A stretch of DNA of 64,000 nucleotides, taken from positions 1 to 64,000 of the forward strand of contig JACDOX010000506.1 of the NCBI GenBank assembly GCA_014549065.1, given 5' to 3'. Position 1 is the stretch's first letter. Every line of letters begins with the position of its first letter. The translations under genes were made by a program, and so were the position numbers. Positions 12,471-25,394 of the stretch are shown here, in pieces. The stretch is from Cardinalis cardinalis. Its lineage: Eukaryota > Chordata > Aves > Passeriformes > Cardinalidae. The notes under the pieces are model-generated. The model worked only from the letters and a program-made list of their open reading frames with translations. It ran no database searches and was not told the DNA's origin.

Positions 12471-13879
12471 GGCTGGTTCCAATCCATTCTCGCTGCCTGA
12501 CAGACGTGACCTGCGAGAAGCAGCTGACAGGCATTCAGTTCATTGCCTCATGAAACACTCAGTCACTCAGTCACTGCCATTGAAGCTTGATTTTTCACAA
12601 GAACAAGAATATGCTGTTCCAAATGTTGCACTCAGCGTCTTGGAATGATGCCTTTGACCAGGGGCACTGGGGCCAGCAGAAAAATGAATTATTACACAAG
12701 ACACTGTCTTTGTCCATTTCTACAGTTTAAGGGAAAGATGCAGACACTCAGCCAACTGCCTGCTCGATACTGTTGTTTCTGTAATATCCAGGACCCTGCT
12801 AGATTTCTAGAACAGAGACATGACCAAAGTGTTCTTCTGAAATAAATGTCAGACTCCTTGATTCATCAAAATGGTGCAAGTGACAGTGCAGGAGATGATG
12901 CTCTGCCTGCAGTGGGTGAGAAGTCATGGCTTATGGTAAACAAAGATGCATTAAAGCAAGGATGTACTTAAAAATGGCAAGAGAAGCATGACTTGAGAAC
13001 ACTATTTCTTTGAGTTGTTGATCTTTGTCTCAAAATTGTTTTTATTTGGAAGTTCTTTACCTAGAAATGCAATTGTTTGCTAAATCATAAATATTTGGAG
13101 TTCTTCCCTGGAAAAATCACCTGGCTTCCTCAGATCAGAAAATTGTTTAGGCTGCACTTGGCTCATGCTCAGGCACTTCTTTTTATAAAACTGAACACCT
13201 ACAAATTATATTATAGCAATTCTAAATATATCCCTTAACAAATGAGGAGCTGAGGAATTTCATGATGCAATCTGATAACTAGACAGATGGGAAATTACAG
13301 AAAGAGGGAAAAGGAAGATTAAAAAAAAAATCCACATAATTAAGATGGTGAAATGAACCCCTAGAGCACACCTAACACTCACCAAAACCACATCATGCAC
13401 TCTGATGCACTGGCTCATCACGTGTCCATTCCCTGGAGAGAACTGAGTAGCAATTGATCATGTATTCATGTGCTTTTACAAGGTTTCAAATGATGCTCTC
13501 ATTAGAAAGACTGCTGTAAATCTGTTGTTTAATTCCTGCCAGGTAGATTCCTACCTGCTGGCACATTCCCCTCACCTGCTTCACCAGATATCTCCTCAGC
13601 CAAATCTCTTCCTCCCACTCAAGCTCTCAAAGTGCCACACCAAATGTGGTCAAACAATACTCTTTAGCACAAGTGTGCAGTGTTTCCTACTGTATATGTG
13701 CAAAACAGATCTGCAGGGACACAGGGCAACTCCATTCACTCCTCACTCATCATGGGATAAAATGAAGAACTCAGGATGCAAAGACTCCCTCTGAACCATC
13801 CAAGCTCTGTTTCCATCCATCACAAGTAAATACATTCTGTAGGCTCCATCTTAAACTAATAATATTTTCACTTTGTTTT
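12471..13879. other. Non-coding stretch, nothing recognised
   Basis: AT-rich sequence with an A run at about 13320 and only unbiased short open frames. The right end may belong to the antisense LINE that follows. Confidence 0.45.
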
Positions 13880-14890
13880 TTGTCAGGAACAAAACTATCC
13901 TGTTCCAAATTCTCCAAGTGGAAGTCTACTTCAGAGTCTCACTTTTCCTATAGTTAAAACTTTCTTCTAATTGCTAGCCTGAATGTATTCCTCAGTAATC
14001 TGTGCCCTGCTGTTCTTGTGCCAAGACTGTCTGTTAGCTTATTATTCTTTCCAACACACAGGGCAAACCCCTGCTGCCTCTTTGCTATCATTTAACTGTG
14101 TGACACAAATCTTCTTCTCCCTTTGTATTACCTTTTCCTTAAAGCAAACCATCAGTGAACACACTTTCAGGTTCATCCTTCTTGAATATGGGTGACTGTA
14201 CTCTTGATTCCAAGTACATAACAGCTGTAAAGCTCCTCTCTATCAACTGCACAGGGAGGATTGCATTTGCCCTTTCCCCAGCTGCATCACATTGATTGGC
14301 AACCTATGCTGCAAAATACAGTACAGGTTTTCAAAAAAACATATTGTACTAATTAACTCAACCCTTTTCTGCAATAAAATAATTGAATTTCTAGACAAAA
14401 CAAATGCTGCTAGTCTTATCTGGACCAAGCCACAAGCACTAGTGCCTCACTCCTCTCTAAGTTATGAGTCCATTTTCCAGCAAAGCAGATTATGTTTAAT
14501 CCTTAGGTGAATAACCTTGTACTTGGTACCATGCCATTTTACAACATTTCTACTGCATAATCTTCAAGGTCATCCAATTCTTCTTGCACAGTATCTTGAT
14601 CTTCCTTTTATCGATGTGTCTAACAACTTCATGTCAGTAGCATAAAGCTATTTCATTAACTCTCTACTTTCTGAGCCAAAGTCACTAATCAAAATATTAA
14701 GCAAGGTTGGTTCCCAAACCATTCCCTGATAAAGTCTCAATAACCTCCCTCCAGCCTTCCTATCACTTCCTGGCATCTCCTTGTTACCCATGTGCTTCTG
14801 CTACTTTCTAATCACCATCTTCTCCAGTTTCTCCAACTCCCTGTGAACTGGGGCTTCAAATAATTTCTGTTTATTGCATTTCTTTGCCAA
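13880..14890 (-). repeat. Ancient CR1-type LINE, antisense 3' part
   Basis: Read on the plus strand this follows the complement of an old CR1-family LINE found across birds, crocodilians and turtles. Landmarks in order are: TTCTTCTAATTGCTAGCCTGAAT and CTGTTCTTGTGCCAAGACTGTC near 13965-14035; GAATAACCTTGTACTTGGTACCA near 14507-14530; CTTCAAGGTCATCCAATTCTTCTTG near 14562-14587; the CCAAAGTCACTAATCAAAATATTAAG block near 14676-14700; and AATAACCTCCCTCCAGCC near 14740-14757. On the minus strand these correspond to the reverse-transcriptase C-terminal region leading into the 3' UTR. The copy is heavily diverged with stops in every frame, so it is a fossil. The ends are approximate. Confidence 0.75.
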
Positions 14891-14954
14891 GATGATCAGT
14901 TATTTCATTACTTAAAGGTATCATATAAATTTGGCACAATCTCTGAAAACCTGA

Positions 14955-15350
14955 TGTCGTATTTATTTGGTCGCTTGCCGAGGAAAACAACTCTGGCACA
15001 GGCACACCCTGCAGCAGAGCAGGGAATTGCAGCAAACCAGGCAAGTTTCTGGAGCCAGGGGAGCCACAGAGAGTGCCAACACCAGCTGGGAGCTGGCAGC
15101 TCCCCAGAGTGTGGCTGCAGAGGTGCAGGTGGGATTGGGAGGGACAGCGGATGCCTCTGCTGCCACATTAAGTAATCCTGAGTACTGCTGGTGAACGGAG
15201 CAGGCAAACAGGGCATGGCATGGCAGTTCACAGGTAGGGTGCCTCTCCACAGGAGGCCATTCCACTGGTCCAGTGGGAGAATCAAGGTGCACACTACTCA
15301 GCAACTGGTCAGTCCTTGCGGGTCCCTTCCAAATCGGATAATCTTTAAGT
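14955..15350. other. GC-richer block, possible diverged retroelement
   Basis: This block is noticeably richer in G+C than its flanks and is open in several overlapping frames on both strands (for example 14963-15367 minus and 14954-15175 plus), which is expected of GC-rich non-coding DNA. The phrase CCTTGCGGGTCCCTTCCAAATC near 15313-15335 resembles the last part of some avian CR1 3' ends, but the expected terminal repeat does not follow clearly. It may be a degraded CR1 or LTR piece. No protein was recognised. Confidence 0.3.
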
Positions 15351-16711
15351 TTTTTCCTTCTTTGCATTCATTCTTGACTGTTCCCTGCTTCCCAAATTGA
15401 TTATAGTAGTGAATATGAGCTGAGGTTAGATTAGTATGTCTGCCTATCCCTGAGATCTCCTGTTGTTTAGTCAAATGGGGTAAATTCAGATTTCACATGT
15501 TTGTTTTAAAAACACACCAAATTCTTACTTTGACACCAGGACTTCATGTACAAATTGTAGCAGGATTCTGGGAAAGATATAACCAACCCCTCAGGCATGT
15601 CCGTGAAGTCAGGAAACTTCCACGCCACCTAGAATAAGGTAGCTGTCTCTCCTTCAGCTCTCTCAGAGCTACCATCACCTTCCTTTTGTCCACCCCCAGT
15701 ATGGAGCAATGGTGAAAAAGTATTGGCTTGATCAGGTCCAACAAAATCATTTTTCCTAAACAGAAAGGCAGAGCAGTTTCTTAGTTTTGGAGCTCCGTCG
15801 ATGTTACATTTAATTGTAAGCCACCTTTATTGCACAGTACATCTTCTCCCATCCTCCCCACTCTTTCCTCACTTTGTAATTATTTGATTGCAAAATCTTT
15901 TTTCTGTTTGCTTTATTTGCCTTTGCTTTGAGTCCAGCTCAAGCTGATTTTTGACAGTTCCTTCTCTCTAGGGAGATATGTGAAATTTTCCTCTTAGTTT
16001 TAAACTTTTGTGCTTACTTAAGCTACATCATTAATTTACACCTAGGGCCTAAAAATTCAGTTTCTGCTTTTTAGAACTTTTTAATGTCAAAAGTGGGAAT
16101 CACCCTTAGGATAAGAGTAATGTTAAGACTGAGACTGTCCAACAATCATGTTCACTGTAGTTTAAGCATCCATCCTGAATAAGATTTTTCTAACTTACAT
16201 GACCTGAAGACTGAGAAGAACAGGCGAAACTCACAGAACAAATCTCATTCATGTTGCTTCACTCCTCATTAGATTCCACGTTCTGATATTGTTTCAGTCT
16301 TTGAGGTTGAACAGTTGATTGTCTCCATAATTAATTCTTCCACTTCCTCTCAGTGACAGAGGGGGAGCTCCATGAATATCTGATAAGTAAGTTGTACATT
16401 GGCTCACATTAAAAATGGGAATGCCTCCCAGGATCCCACATGATGAATAACAATAATAAAAGATGACAAGGACCAGGAACACTTTTTTCTACTAAATACA
16501 CATTGGAAGAGATAGGAAGACTAGAAGACAAAGGGTTACAGTTATAGCTTGCTCAGTAGCTCTGCCATTACCATGACTCATTAGCAATTTCCCTTCCAGA
16601 AACACAGGACAAAATGGACAAAGAGGTATTTATATCAAAGTGAATCCCTGTCCTCAGAGGGCTTCTGACACCACATTGCACTGGAGCCATGGGGCCCCCA
16701 TTTAGCCAGGG
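15351..16711. other. Non-coding stretch, nothing recognised
   Basis: AT-rich sequence with no recognised repeat family, RNA gene or coding region. A small palindrome TGGGGCCCCCA lies near 16689-16699, just before the hairpin. Confidence 0.5.
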
Positions 16712-16791
16712 GGTTTGCATGGGAGCCCCTCACAGCAGTCACAGGGCTGGGACAGGCCCTATGACTGCTGTGAGGGGCTCCCATGCAAACC
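16712..16791. repeat. Near-perfect inverted repeat, 35-bp stem hairpin
   Basis: The left arm 16712-16746 (starting GGTTTGCATGGGAGCCCCTC) pairs with the right arm 16757-16791 (ending GGGGCTCCCATGCAAACC on extension). 34 of 35 positions pair; the single exception is a C opposite A near the loop. The 10-nt spacer CTGGGACAGG at 16747-16756 can close by one further C-G pair. An RNA from either strand would form an almost uninterrupted hairpin of about 80 nt, the size of a microRNA precursor, although real precursors normally carry more mismatches. It may instead be a recent snap-back inverted duplication or a small non-autonomous element. The structure is seen directly; its role is unknown. Confidence 0.9.
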
Positions 16792-19700
16792 TGAGCTCTG
16801 GCAGCTCTCCATCGCTTCCAATGGGCAACAGCTCCAAGGACAGAGTTAAACTGTCTCATATCTTAGAGTGTCCCAGGCTCTCAGCCAGGCTCCTCTAGGA
16901 CAGTGAATTTAGTGGAGATTATTTTGTAATAGAGAGTGTCTCTTCCAACAACTCACTTTATAGAGTAAGAAAGGCAGAAAATCTGAGCAGCACTTTTTTC
17001 CATTATTAAGTATCTAGGAAGCGTATTTAAGAAATGAGGAAATTGAAGAGCATTTATTTATTTATTTATTATTTATATCTAAATGAAGGATGGAATTCCG
17101 CCTCTCATATGCCCTCAGAAGACTAGAGGAAATGTGCCACAGAGACATCTGGATGTTTTTCAGGACTTGAGTGTTTTCCATGTGGGACCATCAATAAAAA
17201 AGTAGCACTGCAAAAATTTCCCATTTCTAGACCAGACAATAAAATTACCTACCCCCAGAACCATTAGATACCAGACCAGAAAAAAGTACAACTTCACTTT
17301 TAATAATTATTGATCAAAATTGAGCTGCATTTAGATGTGACAGGAGCTAGGACAGAATTGGTAGCATGCCTGCAGATCAGCCACATAGAGCAACACAAAT
17401 AGCACATCCAACAGGAAGTACTGACACGTGTGCAGGCACAAAGCTGAGATGCAGCAAGTTGACCCAAGCCTCATCCTGTTGCCCATGTGTCCACCAGAGT
17501 CCTGCCCAAGTGTCCCAGCTGGTCAGCATGCCTGCTTGCAGGAACCAGCTATGCTTCTTGGAAGATGCATGCACTCCAACACAGCTGGAAAAAGCAGCTG
17601 ACAGTGAAACTCTGGCAAGAGCCTATTGTTATGCTGGCCAAATCCAAATATTTGTCCAAAAACCCAAACAAAACAAACCAAAATTCCCACTGTGGTCAAG
17701 TGGACTCTTGTATAAACATGGCTAACCAAGATCTTTGAAACAGTGACTCTTCTCCTCTTAGACCTCTGACTTATTTCTGGAAGCACTTCTACAATTAATA
17801 CTAATGAATTAGAGTTAATACTACTACTAAAACTGATGTTTCGGAAGCTGCCTGGGGAATATGGATAATATGGATGCCCACAGAATTCTATTTTTAATGG
17901 GAACTCAGCATCCAGATGTCTTAAAACTCTTTGTTCTCACACAGCACATAAGCCCCCTTCATTGATAATATACCAAAACTCAGTGGCACAATCCTGACAT
18001 GGAGACCAGGGTAGTGACCTCCCTGTGAAGCAAAAAGGTTTCTCCAGTCCTGCTCCAGGCAGAGAGGACTGGAGTGGGAACTGCTATTCCTGAGAAGCCG
18101 GAGCAGAACAGTGTTCTTCACCACTGACAGTGGCATGTGCCCTTGCCTGCCCAACACACACACTCTCAAAGCTGGAGAGTGTTTAATGAGCCATTCTGCC
18201 AGCTAATGCAAAGGTTTTATACCAGATAAAACAAGGAGTAATTGCAGCTTTAAAATGGAAAATGTTCTCTCTTATATAAAAATGCATGATTTCACTAAAG
18301 AGGGTAATTTACATTTATTGTTTGAAGAGTGAGTACTATGTATTTCTTGCAAAATACGCATTTCTTAAAAGCTGAGAATCATTTAGAAATTGTTTAGAAA
18401 AAATACCTCCCCTGAAACTACGTAGGGTATTTCAGGCTAATCTCACCTTCATAATTTGTTCTTCATGTTCAAGGCAGACTTCTCAGCTCAGGATTCCCAC
18501 ACTTCATCCTCAAACCCTCCCCAATTCCAGTGGTGAAATGTCAAGTCTCCAAGTTTCTTGTAGTGCAGTTTCCTTACTTTGGCTGGGTTCATCTAATCAC
18601 AGCCAAAGCAGGAATTAAAACTAAACCCTGCAAAGTAACTAGAGCAAGTCCATGATCCAATATAAGATTCAGTTTTTGTTTTCCATTTCCCATACAATCC
18701 ACTTCTCATTAAAATGGGACAAAAAACATATTTCAGTCCACCACCTGGCTTGAGGACAGAGTGGATTAATTACCATAAATGTTCTTTGACACAGATTTCA
18801 CAGTCTGGTACCACCAGGTCACTGAGGTAGTTTGCAAGGCCAGAGCACCACTAAGTTTTGCCTCTAGGGCAACACAGGCTCGTGGCAGAAACAGCACTGA
18901 TGCTTATGCTGCTGTCACTGCACTTAGGAAATTGTACTTAGGCCATGTAGCACTGGCCTTGTCTTAAGAGAGGATGTAATTTCCCAGCTGTAATCTCCAT
19001 AAGCATTTCTGAGTGGCACTTTGATGCCATGCCTGTAAATACTGATGCCAAACAACTTAAATTAAGAGATGATGGGGCAAACATTGGCCTATATATTGAA
19101 TTCCTTTTTTTTCATCTTGCAGAGCAGCACAGAACACAAAAAGAGTTCTGCATCTCAAGTAAATGATCAGCAAAGAGCATTGCAGTCACACTCTTACTCA
19201 CAGTAATCTCTCGAGGTTCAGTGTGCCACTGCTGCTCACAACTGGAAGGTGAAAAATTCTAGTCTCCTTTCACAACAAACTGCTTTCCTCTCTAACTTCA
19301 CATATGTTTGCACAGCCTGCTGCTGTTCCTAAAGTGAATTTGGAGTTGATTCTTAGACCTTTCAAAAAAAAACCCCATAAAAGCTATTCAAGAAAAAAAA
19401 TCACCAAGGTTTATACAATCTCCATCCAAAGGTGCAATTTACCTAGATTTCAACTGAAGTGATTACTGGAACATGAGATAGGAAGGATCCTTCAATGCTG
19501 GAGATACTTGGCATCTTTTGAGAATAGCTAAAAACGAGTCAGGAACAAAAGCTATAGCAGCTTGTATGATCAATCTCTGCAGCTCTGACACATTACACAA
19601 CAGGAGGGGCATGACCAAACTAAATCTGCTCCCTTCAGTCCTACTAAACCAGAGACAAAAATTCCCAAAATTATAAACCTCGGATTCAGGAATGAAATAA

Positions 19701-20013
19701 GGCATATGGAAGTTTTGGCACCAGTAATTGATTTGACTTAATATGCTAAGACTATGTAGAGAAGTGACCATAGGACTCGGGCAGGTTTATTGTCCCCCTC
19801 CCAGTCTCTTCTAACATAGACACAAAGCAGCAGAAATTAACCATTATAAATTTCCACCTAAAAAAACCAATAAAGGGTAGTAGTACCTGTAAGAACTTAC
19901 CCATAAAGGAATATTTCCAAATGAACCAAGAATCCATTTCAAGTACAACAGCTATTTTGCTTTCACTCCCCATCCGCACATTCCCCTTTCACATTAGGAA
20001 TTCCTCCTTGCAG
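16792..20013. other. Non-coding stretch with TTTA microsatellite
   Basis: Contains a (TTTA)n-type run at 17053-17076. Otherwise only short unbiased open frames on both strands. The frame at 17366-17725 has no codon bias and is overlapped by minus-strand frames. No repeat family is recognised. Confidence 0.5.
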
Positions 20014-20177
20014 ATCAGTGTCTGAAGCGATTATGCCTAAACCACACGACAGCCTTCTTGGTGTGGAAAAAGAGTGTTGATTGCAGCAGGGGCAGACTGG
20101 TGCTTTTGAGCCCATGACTCCCAGCTAGCTGTCTGAACCAATAAACCTGAGAAGAGCCTTTCTCCTGCATCAAAAAG
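20014..20177 (+). other. Possible non-coding exon
   Basis: Bounded by a strong acceptor (ATTCCTCCTTGCAG ending at 20013) and a near-consensus donor (AAAAAG then GTAAGTAG at 20178). Stops occur in all three forward frames, so it is unlikely to be internal coding sequence. One frame stays open for most of the length before a TGA and an AATAAA lies inside near 20141. It is a candidate long non-coding RNA exon or an untranslated exon only. Strong splice pairs arise by chance at this scale. Confidence 0.2.
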
Positions 20178-23100
20178 GTAAGTAGCAATGGACCTACTGG
20201 GTGCCTCTAGAAATTGCTGTCATGCACATGCATATAAACACAAAGGTCAAAATTATCTCTTTCAAGGTGATGCAGAGATTTCATTATTTCAAAAATGATA
20301 GAATCCAGTGGAGGTGAATCCTTATTAGATGGAGTGGTCAAGTGGAACACGTTTTATTCATGATGAGATCCTGACTGCATTATCAAAAATGTCTATGGGT
20401 TTCTGCTCAGCATTTTCTCTAGCTGTGCTGCTCTGGTTTAAACTGGGTCTCCTGTTCTTTTGTTTCCCAGTCTTTCCCTCTTTCAGGCTCTGAAAAAGAA
20501 ACCAGCCAGCTGGATACCTGAATGCTTGATTTGATGACAGTGCTCAGGACACAGTCCTGAATCCTATAGTCCTGGTGTCGCAGATGTTTTGGGGCCAGCT
20601 GGGTTTACGTTGTACAATGGCACCAGACTTACTTACCAAGACATGGGGAAAGAATAGAGGAGACTAGAAATCTAGGACAGAAATCTGGGGATTGGAACTT
20701 CAACATTCCAATCTTTCCTGTAGCTTACCTCATCAATGACCCTCAGCTGATCACATAGTTCTTAAATGCCACTGTTTTCTCAGCTGACTCACAAGTGTAT
20801 TGGGAAACTTGAGTAACTTATGTGCCCACTGATACACAAAATAGCGTTGGTGGGTTTACAGAGACACCTGAAGTGCTCAGATCTTCAACAATCTTAGAGA
20901 GCATCAGGAAATTATATGTGTGGTATGTAAAACCTTGCATGTTTTTCTTTGCAGTGTGATGACCCGGTAGAGGAGCTTGGGTTAAGTAGAACTCTGGAGT
21001 AATTTAAATGCCTTCCTTTGGCTCTCTTCACTGCACAAGCCCTCTGGTCCCCCAGCGCTTCTTCCTTCCTGTACCCTCCCCACACACTCTGCAATTCACA
21101 TTAGCACTTGGAAGTTCAGTGCTGTTTGAACTCCAAACATCTGCCACCAAATTATTTCTCTCTCCCAGTTCACTGAGCAGACATTCTGCATCACTGGACT
21201 ACAGAGTTTATCCACTGACAGCAGGCTGATCATGGCAGCACTGGCCTTTCACAGATAAAGTGCACTTATGTGAGGGGAAGCACCCAGAACACTCTGCAAT
21301 AAAAGAAAGAGGATGGTTCTTCTGATAAATACAGGGAGTTCCTTCCCTTCCTCATCTCCAAAAGACCCTCAGAGCAGGTATCTGATACAGTAAGTGGTCC
21401 ATTAAATTGAGCCAGCCTCTAAATGACAGTGAAATGCCTTCGGCAGGCACAGATGTGCCCCTTGTGCATGCAACAAATTGATTAAGGTCCATGCTGTCAC
21501 AAAGAAGAGTCAATCAATCCAGAAGGGCTGGTTGCTAATTTCTAGCCAGGAGGAAGCTTCCCTGCTGTGCAGGGGATTATGCAAGCCTGAATCTACAGGC
21601 ATGCTTTTTTTGTTCATTGGCAGAGCAATGGGTGTACAGAAACTGCTTTTAAGTGTCCCTTTACTGATTTAAATTAGGGGAGAAAATAATCTAAAGTGCT
21701 CATGACATCTACATGAATGCAAAATGAATTCATCATGATTGGCATTATTACATTGAACAGCAAATCCCTTCATAATAGCAGGACATTTAAGAAGTAATGT
21801 GCTACTGGATCCCTTGTCTATAAAAGTGATAATAAGGAAATGGCTGTGTCACATATATTTAAGAGGAACTCAGCTACTGGCAAGCTGCTGCTTCAAAGAC
21901 TCAAAAGAAAAATGCAAATGCTTGTGTTTTTTAGCACCTCAGCCACACAATTATTGTTGCTCTGTACTTAATGGATTTTTTCTGTCTCTGAATCTGAGCC
22001 ATGTAGACCACTTTACAGTGCTGAAATGTTCCCTATAGGATGCTTGCTACTGCCATATCCAGCCTAATTTTCAGACTTCTGAAAAGAGAGGCTTTCAACC
22101 ATTCCCTTGGAAAGTTTTAAAACTTTTATGCAGTCTCAGAAAGGTTAAGGGTTGGAACAGGCACTTGTAACTCAAGCCAAATCTCATTTCTCTGTTCATC
22201 TACAATCAGGATTAGAAGACACCTAAAGCATGCAGGTTTTATCTCTACTGTTACATCAAACCATCCAGCAAAGACCAAATTCATCTCACTGAAGGCAAAG
22301 CATTGGTTATTATGAGGGACACCTCAGTGCAAAAAATATGAAGAGAGTGTACCAGTGTGCATGTACAGAGCAGCAAGGCAGAAAATATTTCCTGGGACAG
22401 ATATTCAGACTTCCCATGCAAATGCCCTTTCTATACAGTCAGCAATGGCTGTAACCAAATCACACCACCAGCAGAAGATGCATCAGCATGTGGCAATTCC
22501 TTTTTTCCACATCCCTGTAATGGAAGATTAAAAGCATCTCAAGTAGTTAGCTATTCATCCCAACAACCCAGGGCAAAAATACCCAACAGGAAGCAGAGCA
22601 CCTGGGAACTGTTGAAGTAAATTAGTGCAGCACTACTGAAAAAACAGGTGTTGGTCAGTGCCACTAGTTTTGGCTCAGTGCCTTCAGCACTTTATTAAAT
22701 ACTCATGACCCACAGTAAAACATCTCATTTTCCTACTCCTCTTATGTTGTCCCTTACCTTCTCCCTGGGATACAAAACTCTTTTTTTAACACAGACAGGC
22801 CACAGCTGGGGGGTGGAGTTACATTGTAAGCTTGCCCTATAAACTGAAAAAGATCCACAGACTCTACTTTTTGTGCTTGAAATGAAAAGAACCATTTGCT
22901 GGTGCTGTCTTAAGACGATGCTCCAGAGAATGCTTTGACAACAAAAACATTTATAACCTCAGCAATTTTATTAAAAAATTTAAAAGCTCAGATGCTAGGA
23001 ACAAATAGGTTTGAGCTCTCGTACACAAAAGCAATCTTTATAATCAAGTGTCATTAAATTTCTATGAAAGCTAGTGGTGTTCATGTTTTAAGCTGCTTTA

Positions 23101-24639
23101 GGAAATAGATGACAAGGAAAAAGTTGTTCCTATGTGCTTTTAAAATGTGACTCCTTTTGCAATCAATTTCACAAAAACTTGGCAAGATAGCTTAAAAACA
23201 CCTCATATTTGTTAGAGGATTGTAATACAAAAAAAGGCTCTCATTCAGTACCTCTGCTCTTGTGCTTTCACTTTGCTTCAACATAAATGTTTTTGTAGAA
23301 AATTGTCGCATTCCATCCAAGCTGTATATCAGGCCCAAAAAAACACCATTGTATTTTCTAAAAAGGGAACTAGAAAGCAACCAAGAAATTCATTTGCAGG
23401 CTGTGGACATTTGCATATTGCTCAGTAATATGCAAAATTACTGCTATAGTGAATTCATGAAAAAGGGTATCCTGTTTCATATTTTTTCTGCTGGTTTCCA
23501 AACCCAGTATAAAAGGAAATAACAAGTCCCACAGTTCTCTCACCGTGTTCTGAAACAAAGCCATGAAGCTGCCCTGTTCCATTTCTGAAGACCCAAGTCA
23601 ATGGGAAGAACCTGAGCCTGACTTTCCACTCCAGCTTGGCAGAGGCTAACAGTGACCTTTCCAGAAATGGCCCAAGTGCCCAGCTAAGCCCAAACTCTGA
23701 GCCTTCCACACTGTTGTCTGTGCCCAGCTTTTGGATGCAAAGGGAGAATCATAAAATTCTTGGGTTTTGGTCAGACTATCTTTGCAATACACAATTTTCC
23801 CTTTTTCAGAGACCAGCTTCACTACTGAGGCACATGAAATGCAGGCAGGAGAGGCTCCTTGCTAAGTGCAGCAACAACAAAAAAAAATGCACAGTGCCAG
23901 ACCCAGATTGGCAGCAAGTGTATCACACTAAACCTGCAAATTTTGCAGAGTCAAACTGCTAAAAAGGAAGCTAATAGGAAGTTTTAAAAAGAAAAAAAGT
24001 CAACTTGGAAATCCTGACAGATATTGAGGTTAGATGTCAAATTACAAGAGCCTGAAAAGTTCTGTTTTTCAAACACAAGAATATTCCACAATACAGCCCA
24101 ACCACAACAGTAGCTGACTACACATTTTGTGAATTTCCCCCCATATCTGTCTCACTGTGACAGTAAAACAAACAAAAGGGGAAAAAATCTAAACACTAAA
24201 CATGTGTCTTTCCAGTAACAGCTTTCCCTCTGCTTTGTTGCATGAAAGCAGGCAGTAAAACACTGACAGGAGAACATCCAGTGATACACGAGACACAGGT
24301 AATAGTCTCCAAAGAGCTTGTCAGGCAAAAAGTGACACTGTGAAAGCCACAGAGAGGGTTGAGCCCAAAGGAGACCAGGGTGATGTGGCTGCTGGTATAC
24401 TCACAGAGGACCCTGAGAGCAGAAGGCAGTCAGGCAGTTTGGTACATCATTGTCTTATGAGACAGTTTACGTCCTCCCATCCTGCATTACCAACCAATCA
24501 TTCCTGGTTCTGACCAGGCTAGAATGCATTTGAACAGGTATCTAAACCCTGTGTTCCATGCAGACATCTTGCTAGACAGGTATGCTTTGGCTGAACTAAG
24601 GTCCAGTGCAGCAGCACCAGATAAAACTCCCAGTCTTGA
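20178..24639. other. Non-coding stretch, nothing recognised
   Basis: Over 4 kb of AT-rich sequence without a recognised repeat, RNA gene or coding region. Some stretches (for example 21690-21790) look low in simple repeats and may be conserved, but this cannot be judged without alignment. Confidence 0.5.
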
Positions 24640-24850
24640 CTTCTGCGGACATCAGGAGGGACGATCCGACCATCGCTTCTAACGTTAACATGCAGTAACT
24701 CACTGAAATCGTGCTATTTGCCTTTACTCTTCTTATGACTCCAATCCAGTGGCGCCTTTACACTCCCTTTATTATAAAAGAAGCATTTCCTAACAAACAG
24801 CAGTGGAATTAATTTGCTTTAGCATTGAAATAATAAGTTAAGCCATAAAT
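24640..24850. other. Possible conserved non-coding element
   Basis: The segment keeps several CpG dinucleotides (GGACGATCCGACCATCGC, AACGTTAAC, AAATCGTGC, GTGGCGCC) in an otherwise CpG-poor AT-rich region, has no simple repeats, and contains many ATTA/TAAT homeodomain-type cores on its right side. Retained CpGs and high complexity are typical of conserved regulatory DNA, but no cross-species comparison is available here. Confidence 0.25.
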
Positions 24851-25394
24851 AACATTCCAGTATTCAAGTGGATGATGAAGCAATGTATACAGTTTCAGAG
24901 GAAAGAAACATGTTCAGTGGTTTTGTTTACTTACTTAAAGGAAGTGTTATCTGTGCTGATACTGACTCTGACCTGGTTTACCTACTGAAAATGCAACAGC
25001 ATTTGGCAAGTGAGACTTCTGTAAAAAAAACCATAACTGTATTTTAGGAGGAAGAAAGTGAGAACCTCCAAAATCTTTAACTGAGGTTTAGGAGTAGTGA
25101 GAAGTTGTATTAGCTATCAATTCCTTCCACTATCACCAATGAACCCCCTGACCATTAGTCTTTTATATTTAGTTTGTTTTAACAAGGAGAGGATGAGCAG
25201 ATACAGCAGCATAACTGAGATTCTGTTATGCCTGCAACTGGCTAAAAGAAAGTAATCAAGACTGTGTGACCAGAAGAGCTCTTCCCATGATTTTGCTATC
25301 CAGAAATATGAAAATCCTGTTTTCAACTCCACTGAGACACAGCAGTATATTAAAAAACTTTTTAAAGATTTTATGTTCTTCAGCTATACAACTG

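Noticed and set aside
11969..12648. Three long overlapping plus-strand frames of 118-194 codons
   Set aside because: They exist because the minisatellite unit lacks stops in all forward frames; there is no independent coding evidence outside the array.
14908..15367. Overlapping 128- and 134-codon minus-strand frames
   Set aside because: Both frames and plus-strand frames are open over the same GC-rich block, which indicates composition and not coding.
20577..20640. TGTCGCAGATG start resembling the LTR at 10935
   Set aside because: The similarity ends after about ten bases and no other LTR signals follow.
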